This document shows positions 48,262-56,756 of a DNA stretch of 64,000 nt, one piece after another. Each line of letters begins with the position of its first letter. Position 1 is the stretch's first letter. The stretch comes from an uncultured Latescibacterota bacterium (GTDB lineage: Bacteria > Latescibacterota > UBA2968): contig OY282377.1 in the NCBI GenBank assembly GCA_958295785.1, forward strand, positions 1,998,394 through 2,062,393, in the 5' to 3' direction. The translations under genes were made by a program, and so were the position numbers. The notes under the pieces are model-generated. The model was given only the letters and a program-made list of their open reading frames with translations. It did no database searches and had not been told where the DNA came from.

Positions 48262-49314
48262 ATGGCGGAAGAGAGCGTGCGAACAGAGATTGCCCAGGTG
48301 CGGGGCGAGATGCGAGAAAGGGCTGCTCAAGCAGACGCGAAATTTGCCGAGATGAACGGCAAAACAGATGCCGGTTTTGAGCGCGTGGATAAGGAGATCG
48401 CAAAAGTGCGAGGCGATCAGAGAGAGGGATCCGCACAGGTACGTGGGGAAATGCGCGAGGGCTTTGCACAAGTCGATACCAAATTTGCCGAGATGAATGG
48501 CAAAGTGGATGCCGGATTTGAGCACGTCAATAAAGAATTTGCTCAGGTACGTGGGGAAATGCGCGAGGGCTTTGCACAAGTCGATACCAAATTTGCCGAG
48601 ATGAATGGCAAGATGGACGCCGGATTTGAGCGCGTTAATCAAGAGTTCGCAAAAGTGCGTGGCGAGATGGATGCGAAATTCGCCGAGATGAATGGCAAAA
48701 TGGACTCAGGATTTGAGCGCGTTAATCAAGAGTTCGCAAAAGTGCGCGGCGAGATGGATGCCGGTTTTGCGCAAGTCGATACCAAATTCGCCGATATGAA
48801 TGGCAAAATGGATGCCGGTTTTGAGCGCGTGGATAAAGAGTTCGCAAAAGTGCGTGGCGAGATGGATGCCGGTTTTGAGCGCGTTAATCAAGAGTTCGCA
48901 AAAGTGCGTGGCGAGATGGATGCGAAATTCGCCGAGATGAATGGCAAAATGGACTCAGGATTTGAGCGCGTTAATCAAGAGTTCGCAAAAGTGCGCGGCG
49001 AGATGGATGCGAAATTCGCCGAGATGAATGGCAAAATGGACTCAGGATTTGAGCGCGTTAATCAAGAGTTCGCAAAAGTGCGTGGCGAGATGGATGCGAA
49101 ATTCGCCGAGATGAATGGCAAAATGGACGCTGGCTTTGAACGCGTCGATAGAGAGATCGCAACAGTGCGTGGGGAAATGCACGAAGGCTTTGCACGAGTT
49201 GATGCGAAAATAGAGCGCGCGATCAAGACCTTGCTCTATGCGCTAGTCAGCATAGGCGGTGCTATTGTCATTGGGGTGATAACCGCGCTCATCAGACTAT
49301 GGACAATGCAATAG
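48262..49314 (+). CDS. Hendecad-repeat coiled-coil protein with C-terminal membrane anchor
   Basis: A 350-residue protein made of about ten near-identical repeats, mostly 29 residues (MDAKFAEMNGKM, DSGFERVNQEF, AKVRGE), with hydrophobics spaced 3-4-4 as in right-handed 11-residue coiled coils. The DNA unit of 87 bases is repeated almost exactly between 48650 and 49130. The last 32 residues form a single transmembrane helix (TLLYALVSIGGAIVIGVITALI). ATG 48262 follows GGGAGAGGG. Layout matches the tail-anchored coiled coils at 16682 and 27425. It resembles DUF1640/LEA-like repeat proteins; function unknown. Confidence 0.75.
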   Translation: MAEESVRTEIAQVRGEMRERAAQADAKFAEMNGKTDAGFERVDKEIAKVRGDQREGSAQVRGEMREGFAQVDTKFAEMNGKVDAGFEHVNKEFAQVRGEMREGFAQVDTKFAEMNGKMDAGFERVNQEFAKVRGEMDAKFAEMNGKMDSGFERVNQEFAKVRGEMDAGFAQVDTKFADMNGKMDAGFERVDKEFAKVRGEMDAGFERVNQEFAKVRGEMDAKFAEMNGKMDSGFERVNQEFAKVRGEMDAKFAEMNGKMDSGFERVNQEFAKVRGEMDAKFAEMNGKMDAGFERVDREIATVRGEMHEGFARVDAKIERAIKTLLYALVSIGGAIVIGVITALIRLWTMQ

Positions 49315-49454
49315 GGCCTTTGATCCAATATGGCGAGGAGGCACTTTTGAAGTTCGGCCTTTCACTTCACAGCCGGGAAGGAGTTTTGCTTATGGTTTGA
49401 GGATCGGTGTGTTTTTCGTCCGCATGCAGCAAACCGCGAAGGAGGAGGTTGTTT

Positions 49455-50162
49455 ATGAAGAAAGTTGTGGTACTGTTGTTGAGTCTGGCCCTTGTGGGGC
49501 CGGGGGCAGCACTTGCAGAGGTCAATGGCACCTGGTCTGTTGGAGTGACCGGGCAATACGATTTGCCGCTGTTTAAGTTGAAAAACTGGTTCCCTTCGGG
49601 CGGGATCGACTTTGGGGGAACGGTCTCGCGCATCAACAACGAGACGTGGACATTTGAACTGGACGCTCGGTATGCCAAATACGGATCTGGAGAATTGGGG
49701 AACCGATCTTTTTTGTGGTCGGTCGATCAGCAGGAAAAGGACAGCCCCCAGGCCAAATCGGAAATGACGTGGCTTACCTTGACGACCAATTATCTCTACC
49801 ATTTCAAAGGCGGAGGGGCAAAACTACAAACCGGGGGCGGCGCGCCGTATTTTGTGATCGGCGCGGGTGTTTACCGCTACGAAAACAAAATCAGCGGGTT
49901 GATCTATCCCGGGCAAAGCGGAACGCTAAATACCAGTTTGACGCAACGGCCCGAGGCAGATGTTCGCACGGCTCTGGGCGTGAACGCCGGTTTGGGTGTG
50001 GAATATTTCGCCGCTCAGAATTTTGCGTTTGACGTTCGGGCGCAATACCACATCATCTGGGGCCATGTGCGGCCCTTAGAGGCCTGGGATTTGCAAGAGG
50101 CGTTTCCATTTCACAAACTCAACCTGGGCGTTCGGCTCAAGTTGTATTTTCCAAATCATTAA
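49455..50162 (+). CDS. Outer membrane beta-barrel protein
   Basis: A 235-residue exported protein with signal peptide MKKVVVLLLSLALVGPGAALA. The mature part alternates amphipathic strands and turns (WSVGVTGQYDLPLF, TWTFELDARYAKYG, LTTNYLYHF, YFVIGAGVYRYE, FAFDVRAQYHIIWG) and ends with the basic-aromatic strand NLGVRLKLYFPNH, an OmpA/OmpW-like eight-strand barrel layout. Strong ribosome site AAGGAGGAGG. Twelve bases before the TonB receptor gene, so likely in the same operon. Confidence 0.75.
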   Translation: MKKVVVLLLSLALVGPGAALAEVNGTWSVGVTGQYDLPLFKLKNWFPSGGIDFGGTVSRINNETWTFELDARYAKYGSGELGNRSFLWSVDQQEKDSPQAKSEMTWLTLTTNYLYHFKGGGAKLQTGGGAPYFVIGAGVYRYENKISGLIYPGQSGTLNTSLTQRPEADVRTALGVNAGLGVEYFAAQNFAFDVRAQYHIIWGHVRPLEAWDLQEAFPFHKLNLGVRLKLYFPNH

Positions 50163-50174
50163 CGGAGGTTCAAC

Positions 50175-53100
50175 ATGCGTTTGAAAGTGCGTTTGAGTTG
50201 TCTCCTGATCTTGGTCGGGGCGATGTTCGTCTCCTTTCCGGGCGACGGGATGGCAGCCACCACAGGAAAAGTCACGGGTGTGGTGCGCGATGCCCAAGGC
50301 GGGCCTTTGCCGGGCGTCAATATGGTGGTGAAAGGCACGCGGCGCGGTGCTACGACCGATGCAGATGGCTATTTTCTCATTTTGGCCTTAGAGCCGGGGG
50401 TGCATCAACTCGAAGCATCTTTGGTGGGCTACCGCACGGAAACCATTCAAAACGTGCTGGTGCAGGTCGAATTGACCACCACTGTCGATGTGGTGCTGCG
50501 AGAAGCCGCGGTTGAACTCGGCGAACTGGTCGTCATTGCCGAGCGTCCGGCCGTCGAGCCAGACAAGACGGTGAGCCGCTACATTGTGGGCGTGGAGCAG
50601 GTCGAGCAAGTGCCCCTTGCGCGCAATGCCGCAGAAGTGATCGAGTTGCAGCCGGGCGTGTCTTTGGATGGCGCGATGCGGATTCGCGCGAGCCACACCG
50701 CCTCGGTGACCAATGGCACCAATGAGGTCTTTGTGGAAATTGATGGCATCCGATTGTCCAATGACGACGGCGTGGCGGAAAACAACACGGCGGCGCAGGT
50801 CAACAGTTTGGCGCGCGGCGCACTGCAAGAAGTCGCGGTTGTCACCGGTGGGATGAATGCCGAATACGGCAATGCACAGGGCGGGGTGATCAGTCTGGTC
50901 AGCCGCGAGGCCAAAGAACGCTATGGCGGCCTGGGCGAATACCGCCTCACTTTGCCGGGCAGAAAGCACTGGGGCGCCAATGTCTATGACAGCCCGCTTT
51001 TGGAGGGCAAAGAGCCAGACGCCAGCAATCCCAATCTCGATGCAACGTCTTCAAATTACGACGAGGTGCTCGGGCATTTTGTCGAGGGCAATATTTCCGG
51101 GCCAATCAACCGGCAACTCGGGTTTTTTCTGAGTTCCTATACGGATCGGCAAGCGTCCGTATTTCCAGGCCCGAGCAAGCACGCGCCCTTCAACTTGAAC
51201 ACCTCGGCCAATGTGACCTATCGGCCGGGCGATGCGTACAAGTTTAAGGCGGGCACCACATGGGTCTATAAAGACGGGTTCAACAACGGCTCGACCAATG
51301 TGGTGCGCGGGCCCGGCGGCGCGACTACGGGCGTGCCCCCCGGCGGCGTGCGCGGCATTTCGGAAACCGGGCTCAACCTGTTTTTGCCCGAAGGGTATAG
51401 TTCGTCGGGCAAGTCCCCGCGCACGGATCAAGTGTTTTACGGCGTTTTGACACACACCATATCGCCCAAAACATTTTACGAAATCCGCATCTCTTTCCAG
51501 CGCACGGCCCTCGATACGAGCGGCGTGCCGGCGGAAACGACGGACATCGTGCGGGGCGCGAACGGGTTTTACGGCGCGCGGGACATCCACGCCTTTAGCT
51601 ATGCGCGGCGCATGCGCTTGCTGGTCAAGGGCGATTTGTCCAGTCAGGTGACGCGCGGGCATTTTGTGAAAGCCGGGTTCGAGTACATCCGCAACAGCAT
51701 CGAGCAACAAGACGTGGTGTACAACACGACCCGCGAGCGCAATATCCGCCTGTTGGGCACGGGCGATCCCATCGTGGGCATGGCGCCGTTTCACCCAGTG
51801 ACGTACGCGGCTTATGTCCAAGACAAAATGGAGTTCGAGGGCCTGATCGTAAATTTGGGCGCGCGCTTTGAGATGCTCGCGCCGGGCAAATCCTTTGGTC
51901 GGGCGATGGACCAAGTGATCTGGAACCACTACAATTCGCTGACGCGCTGGCGCAACGTGCCCATTGTCGATTCGCCCACGCAGACGGCCATCAGCCCGCG
52001 CTTGGGCATTTCCCACCCGATAACCGAACGGTCGACCATCCGGTTTTTCACGGGTCGCTTCCACCAATTTGTCGGGTTGCAAAGCCTGTACAACCGCACC
52101 TGGCGGGCCACGGGGCCGGACAAGGATTTGAATGGAAACGGGCAGATCGACGAGCGGGAAATTTTCAACGCGCTGGTCTATCCGCTGGCCGGTGAGTTTG
52201 GCAATATCAACATGAAACCCGAGCGCACGACCAATTTTGAAGTGGGTTTCGACTACAATTTTTACGGCGATTACGTGGCGGGGCTGACGGCGTTTTACAA
52301 AGACCAAGAAGGCACGCTGTCGAGCGGTGGATCGGACTTTTTCATCGACGAGCCGGTCTTTGGCTTCAACTCGTCCTATACGCATGCGTTTTTCAACCGC
52401 CGCTTTGCCACATCGCGCGGGTTTGAACTGTCCTTCCAGAAAAAGTTCAGCCAAATGACCGCGTTTTACGTGGCGTACAACGTCAACTGGGCCAAAGCCC
52501 ACCGCGGCGGCAAGGCGTCTTGGGAGTGGTTTGTGGCGCCCTCGAGCCGCTATGTGAACAGCGATAAGTTTTTTGCCGGCGTGACCGTGCAAGCCGACGG
52601 GCAGGAAGTGCCCCGCACGCCAACGGCTGAAGAACGCAGCAGACTGGCCGCGCAAGCCGATGTCATTGCCCAAAAGTACAAGGCCAAAGCAGACGTGCGC
52701 GAGCCAAAGAGCAATGCGTATTGGGAACAACCGGTGCTGCTCGAAGACGGGTTGTATTCCTTCAACATCGCCAATTACAGCATTCCCACTTTGGACGGGG
52801 GGTTGGACAGGCGCAATTTTGCCAGCGTGCAATTCCTGTTTTCCTCGCCCCCGGATTTCCACATTCGGCCCTTGGCCGGGTTCCGCGCGACCATGGTTTG
52901 GCAGATGCAGACCGGCGGCGCGTTTTGGTACACGCCGCCCTCGGGTCCGCGCGAGCGGCGCAACGGCCCGCCCACGACGGTGACGGATGTCAGCTTTGAA
53001 AAGGATTTTGGCCTGGGGCAAAGCGCGACTGCCACGACTTTTGTGGAAGTCCGCAATCTGTTTGGACAGCGAGACGATACGAGCACGGGGTTTCGCTGGA

Positions 53101-53237
53101 TCCAGTACGGGCTTCAGAAACCCCCGCCCGGAGACAGCAAATTCGACAGGTTTGGCGATATTGCCGAACTGACCCGGTACAACGGCGGGCTGGGCAGGCC
53201 CCGCGCCATTGTGGCCGGGGCGCGGTTCAAGTTCTAA
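50175..53237 (+). CDS. TonB-dependent receptor with carboxypeptidase-regulatory-like domain
   Basis: A 1020-residue outer membrane transporter. Signal peptide (residues 1-30), then a carboxypeptidase-like beta-sandwich (GKVTGVVRDAQGGPLPGVNMVVKGTRRGATTDADGYF), a plug domain (ELVVIAERPAVEPDKT, then NSLARGALQEVAVVTGGMNAEYGNAQGGVISLVSREA), and a large barrel ending with GARFKF. This domain order is typical of Bacteroidetes/FCB receptors importing glycans or other large substrates, but no SusD is adjacent. A classical TonB box is not obvious. ATG after CGGAGG. Confidence 0.9.
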   Translation: MRLKVRLSCLLILVGAMFVSFPGDGMAATTGKVTGVVRDAQGGPLPGVNMVVKGTRRGATTDADGYFLILALEPGVHQLEASLVGYRTETIQNVLVQVELTTTVDVVLREAAVELGELVVIAERPAVEPDKTVSRYIVGVEQVEQVPLARNAAEVIELQPGVSLDGAMRIRASHTASVTNGTNEVFVEIDGIRLSNDDGVAENNTAAQVNSLARGALQEVAVVTGGMNAEYGNAQGGVISLVSREAKERYGGLGEYRLTLPGRKHWGANVYDSPLLEGKEPDASNPNLDATSSNYDEVLGHFVEGNISGPINRQLGFFLSSYTDRQASVFPGPSKHAPFNLNTSANVTYRPGDAYKFKAGTTWVYKDGFNNGSTNVVRGPGGATTGVPPGGVRGISETGLNLFLPEGYSSSGKSPRTDQVFYGVLTHTISPKTFYEIRISFQRTALDTSGVPAETTDIVRGANGFYGARDIHAFSYARRMRLLVKGDLSSQVTRGHFVKAGFEYIRNSIEQQDVVYNTTRERNIRLLGTGDPIVGMAPFHPVTYAAYVQDKMEFEGLIVNLGARFEMLAPGKSFGRAMDQVIWNHYNSLTRWRNVPIVDSPTQTAISPRLGISHPITERSTIRFFTGRFHQFVGLQSLYNRTWRATGPDKDLNGNGQIDEREIFNALVYPLAGEFGNINMKPERTTNFEVGFDYNFYGDYVAGLTAFYKDQEGTLSSGGSDFFIDEPVFGFNSSYTHAFFNRRFATSRGFELSFQKKFSQMTAFYVAYNVNWAKAHRGGKASWEWFVAPSSRYVNSDKFFAGVTVQADGQEVPRTPTAEERSRLAAQADVIAQKYKAKADVREPKSNAYWEQPVLLEDGLYSFNIANYSIPTLDGGLDRRNFASVQFLFSSPPDFHIRPLAGFRATMVWQMQTGGAFWYTPPSGPRERRNGPPTTVTDVSFEKDFGLGQSATATTFVEVRNLFGQRDDTSTGFRWIQYGLQKPPPGDSKFDRFGDIAELTRYNGGLGRPRAIVAGARFKF

Positions 53238-53258
53238 TTTGACAGGAGGAACATCGCT

Positions 53259-55595
53259 ATGTTTCTGAAAAGTCTGAATAAACAAGGGTGTCTCGTTGTG
53301 CTGTGCCTGATTTTGATCGGCGCGATGGATTCGCAAGCGCAGGTGGTCTATAGCGCGTCTCGGCACATGACGCGGTCGCTGGTGTGGCTCTCGTTCACCA
53401 ATTCCGGCACGTCGAGCATGCACTATCAGGTCACGCCCTCGCGGGTGATGATGCGAATGTCCTACCCGGGCGAATTGTATGCCCTGTACGCCTTGCTGGG
53501 CACCGAAGAATTTGTGGAGTATTGGGGCGATAAGGCCTGGGGGTCGTCCGATCAAAAGGGCTTTACAAATATGCACTCGGCCGGGGAAGGCGTGTTGATC
53601 TTGACCAATGTGGGCGGCGAGAAGTACGTGTCGGTGACCGGCCCGCGCACGCCCACCGAAGACGTGGTGCCGCTGAATTACGACATTGCCAATTCCAAAG
53701 AAGCCTCGTGGGGGATCCAGTCCATTGTGCCCAACCGCGGGGTGGGCACCGGCACCGTCAAATCCAACTGGTGGCAGGGCGCCGCGCCCCAGTCGGCGGA
53801 TCCTGCCAATTTGCGGCCCTACGAGATTCACAATTTCGACTACGGCATTTACCCGCCCGTGGAAAATGCGGGCGAGGAAATCCACATCACGCAGTGGCAG
53901 ACAAAGCACGACGTGGTGGTCACGCGCAAGGCCCATGCGTGGAGCCATCAGGATTTCGACGATTTTTTCATTTTGGAACTCGAGTTTGAAAACCGCGGCG
54001 GGCAACAACTCGACGACACGTATTTTGGCGTGATGAACTCGATGTATGTAAACAGCGCGGGAACATCCTATCGCTGGGGTCACGAAGGCGGCCTCGTCAC
54101 CTATCGCCGCAGCCAAGCGTTGGACGATCACTATCGGTATAGCGAGGCATCCAACTTCACAAATAACAGCTTGAGCGGGCTGTCGCCTGCGGATTTCCAG
54201 GGCAAATACATCATGTACCAGTGGGATGGCAATTCGCCATCCAGCTTTGAGGAAGACACGGGCGATCCCTACTTCTCGGACCTGGAAGCGCGGGGTTTTC
54301 CGGGCAGCAAAAGCAGGCCCGAGGGCATGCCCATTGCGCCGGCCTATCAGTTTATGGCCCCGTTGGCCTTTCGCAATGCCGGGCCGAGTCACGCTTTCAA
54401 CGCCGCCGACATGGCCCAAGGCTATGTGGAACCGCAGGGCGAACCCCGGTCGCATTGGTACGAGGTGTTTGGCCGCCGCAACATCGACGACCCCACGCGG
54501 GGCGCCTTGAGCATGGCCGACCAGTACGACTTTTTTACGTCGCCCACGATGGACAACCCGCCTTCCGAGCAGATGCAGTGGGAAGACCTGATCTTTGGGC
54601 CTTACAGTCTCGCCCCTGGGCAAAAGGCCAAAATCGTGCTGGCCTACGGGTTCGGATCTGCCGCAGAGTTTGACATCAACGCGCAAACCGGCTATGCCAA
54701 CGACATTACCATGTGGTCGTGGAACATGGGCGATGTTGGCCCCGATGCCCGCAAATCCCTGCTGGCCAAGGGCGAGGAGGCGATGTTGCGCCATTTGGAA
54801 CACGCGCAATTTGCCTACGACAACGAGTACCGCATTCCCAACGCGCCCCCGGATGTGGACTTTTTCCAGGGGAGCAATGCCCAGGCCAAGATCACGCTTT
54901 CGTGGTCGGACGCCGCGGAAAAGGCCATCAACCCCGAATACGGCGAGGCCGATGTGGTGGGCTATCGCATCTACCGCTCGACATGGCAAGAGACCGGCCC
55001 GTGGGACTTGGTGGGCGAAGTGCAAGCCGGCAGCAGCCAGGGCGGCACGTACACATGGGTGGATGAGAACTCATTGGCCGGGTTCCAATTTGCGTACAAT
55101 GTGCGGTCTGTTGCGCGTCCCAAAACCTCTTGGGCCGAGGGTTCTAAGACCTTAGAAGATTTGCCCGAGACCGTGCGCCAACACCTCACGGGAAATGGGT
55201 TGGAGAGCGGTTGGTCTGCCGCCGAACAGCGCATGATCGTGCCCGGCAGCCCGATTTTGGCGGCCAATGACGCGGCCGACAACCTCGAACAACCCGTGCT
55301 CGTGGTGCCCAATCCCTTCAGTTTGGCGCAGGCCGAGTCCAATTATCAAGGCACGCTCAAGCTACGCTTTGTGGGCGTGCCGCACCAGGCCAAAATTTCC
55401 ATTTTCACGGTTTCGGGCGATTTGGTTGCCGTGATCAATCACAACGACCCCTCCGCAGGGGAGGCGCAGTGGCTGTTGAAAGACCGCTTCCTCACCGGCG
55501 AGGCCACGTCGTCCGCGTATTTTTACGTGGTCGAATCGCTCGTGCCTTCCAGCCGCGGGCGCAAGACCAAGGGCGCGTTTGTGATCAACCGTTAG
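53259..55595 (+). CDS. Large exported protein with Ig-like C-terminal sorting-type domain
   Basis: A 778-residue exported protein (signal peptide MFLKSLNKQGCLVVLCLILIGAMDSQAQ). The middle part (residues 30-520) is rich in aromatic and acidic residues without a named fold. Residues about 540-620 look like a fibronectin-type module (ITLSWSDAAE...VVGYRIYRSTWQETGPWDLVGE...YTWVDEN). The last 100 residues (VPNPFSLAQAES, KISIFTVSGDLVAVINH, YFYVVESL, KTKGAFVINR) resemble FlgD-like/type A sorting domains. Position between the TonB receptor and a PorV-like protein suggests a surface partner of the receptor. Function unknown. Confidence 0.75.
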   Translation: MFLKSLNKQGCLVVLCLILIGAMDSQAQVVYSASRHMTRSLVWLSFTNSGTSSMHYQVTPSRVMMRMSYPGELYALYALLGTEEFVEYWGDKAWGSSDQKGFTNMHSAGEGVLILTNVGGEKYVSVTGPRTPTEDVVPLNYDIANSKEASWGIQSIVPNRGVGTGTVKSNWWQGAAPQSADPANLRPYEIHNFDYGIYPPVENAGEEIHITQWQTKHDVVVTRKAHAWSHQDFDDFFILELEFENRGGQQLDDTYFGVMNSMYVNSAGTSYRWGHEGGLVTYRRSQALDDHYRYSEASNFTNNSLSGLSPADFQGKYIMYQWDGNSPSSFEEDTGDPYFSDLEARGFPGSKSRPEGMPIAPAYQFMAPLAFRNAGPSHAFNAADMAQGYVEPQGEPRSHWYEVFGRRNIDDPTRGALSMADQYDFFTSPTMDNPPSEQMQWEDLIFGPYSLAPGQKAKIVLAYGFGSAAEFDINAQTGYANDITMWSWNMGDVGPDARKSLLAKGEEAMLRHLEHAQFAYDNEYRIPNAPPDVDFFQGSNAQAKITLSWSDAAEKAINPEYGEADVVGYRIYRSTWQETGPWDLVGEVQAGSSQGGTYTWVDENSLAGFQFAYNVRSVARPKTSWAEGSKTLEDLPETVRQHLTGNGLESGWSAAEQRMIVPGSPILAANDAADNLEQPVLVVPNPFSLAQAESNYQGTLKLRFVGVPHQAKISIFTVSGDLVAVINHNDPSAGEAQWLLKDRFLTGEATSSAYFYVVESLVPSSRGRKTKGAFVINR

Positions 55596-55619
55596 ACCTC
55601 AAACACAAGGATGGATGCG

Positions 55620-56594
55620 ATGAAATTTGTGGTGCATATCGTTTTGATGATGCTCGTCTTGGCGGTGCCGGTCTCGGCGCAGGAACTCTTTCCGGAAGCC
55701 GAGGAAATTTTGAATCCCGAGGGCCGCAGCAAGATCAAGCCCTCCACCTTCAATTTTTTGAAGACGACCACGCATGCGCGCATTGCGGGCATGGGCGATG
55801 CGTTTACCGCCGTGTCAGATGGGATGGACGGCATTGTGTGGAACCCGGCCGGGCTGACCAAAGTGGATAAGTTCGGGTACAGCTTTGGGTACACGCAATG
55901 GCTGATCAATTCTCGGTTTGTGACCGGGAGCCTGGCCTACAACACCGGGCGATGGGGCGTTTTGGGCATGTCCTTTGTGAGCTTTTCCCTGCCCGACATG
56001 ATCGAAACCACCACGCAACAACCCGATGGCACGGGCAACATGGTGGATTCGGGCGACCTCGCGGTCGGGGTGGTCTATGCCTATCAACTGACCGACAAGT
56101 TGTCGGCGGCGGCCTCGCTGCGCTTTGTCCAATCCGTGCTGGGCCCCGAAACGCTCAGCGCGATTTCGGTCAATGTCAGTTCCCTGATGTACACCGGCTT
56201 TCGCAGCCTGCGAATTGGCATGAACATGAAGAATCTGGGCGGCGAACAAGAGATCGTGAGCGAAAAATCCGAGATGCCCCTGGTGTTTCACACCGGTGTT
56301 GCGATGGAGGTGTTCGGCAACTTGGGCGATCCCGTGTCCATGACCGGCTCGTTTGAAGGCGCGTTTTTCACGGATAGGGAACAGCGTTGGAACCTGGGCG
56401 GCGAGCTCTGGATCCAGAATCTGATCGCGCTTCGGGCCGGCTACAAGTTCAAATACGACGCGGAAACGTGGAGTGTGGGCGCCGGTCTGAAGGGAAAATT
56501 CAGCGGGCGAAGCATTGCCCTCGACGTGTCGTATAGCAATTTTGGCGACCTGTTCGACGCGCCCCTGCGCCTCACTCTGTCGGGGTCGCTGTAA
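55620..56594 (+). CDS. PorV/PorQ family outer membrane protein
   Basis: A 324-residue barrel protein with signal peptide MKFVVHIVLMMLVLAVPVSAQ. The hallmark segment of PorV/PorQ/UPF0164 proteins follows: FNFLKTTTHARIAGMGDAFTAVSDGMDGIVWNPAGL (about residues 45-80), and strands such as GYSFGYTQWLIN, TGSLAYNTGRWGVLGMSFVSF, and a final DLFDAPLRLTLSGSL. PorV carries secreted cargo in type IX secretion, but related proteins occur in phyla without it. ATG 55620 (third of two close ATGs) preceded by AAGGATGG; last gene of the envelope operon. Confidence 0.85.
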   Translation: MKFVVHIVLMMLVLAVPVSAQELFPEAEEILNPEGRSKIKPSTFNFLKTTTHARIAGMGDAFTAVSDGMDGIVWNPAGLTKVDKFGYSFGYTQWLINSRFVTGSLAYNTGRWGVLGMSFVSFSLPDMIETTTQQPDGTGNMVDSGDLAVGVVYAYQLTDKLSAAASLRFVQSVLGPETLSAISVNVSSLMYTGFRSLRIGMNMKNLGGEQEIVSEKSEMPLVFHTGVAMEVFGNLGDPVSMTGSFEGAFFTDREQRWNLGGELWIQNLIALRAGYKFKYDAETWSVGAGLKGKFSGRSIALDVSYSNFGDLFDAPLRLTLSGSL

Positions 56595-56756
56595 GGGCTT
56601 TGACGCCATCTTCTCTCGAGGAAAATTGCTTTTTTCGCGCTTTTTCGCGCTTTTTGTAGTCGCGTTCTATATTCGCTGATCTTCTCGCATACCCCGCCGG
56701 AATCGAAATGCAACCCGTGTTCCGTGCGGGGTGTGTCGTTTTTGAAGGAGATAGGC

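Noticed and set aside
51051-55025. A 1324-residue open frame on the minus strand across the TonB receptor and the following gene
   Set aside because: It is antisense to two genes with clear signal peptides, ribosome sites and family motifs, has low-complexity His/Arg/Gly composition, and reflects absence of stops in GC-rich codon positions.
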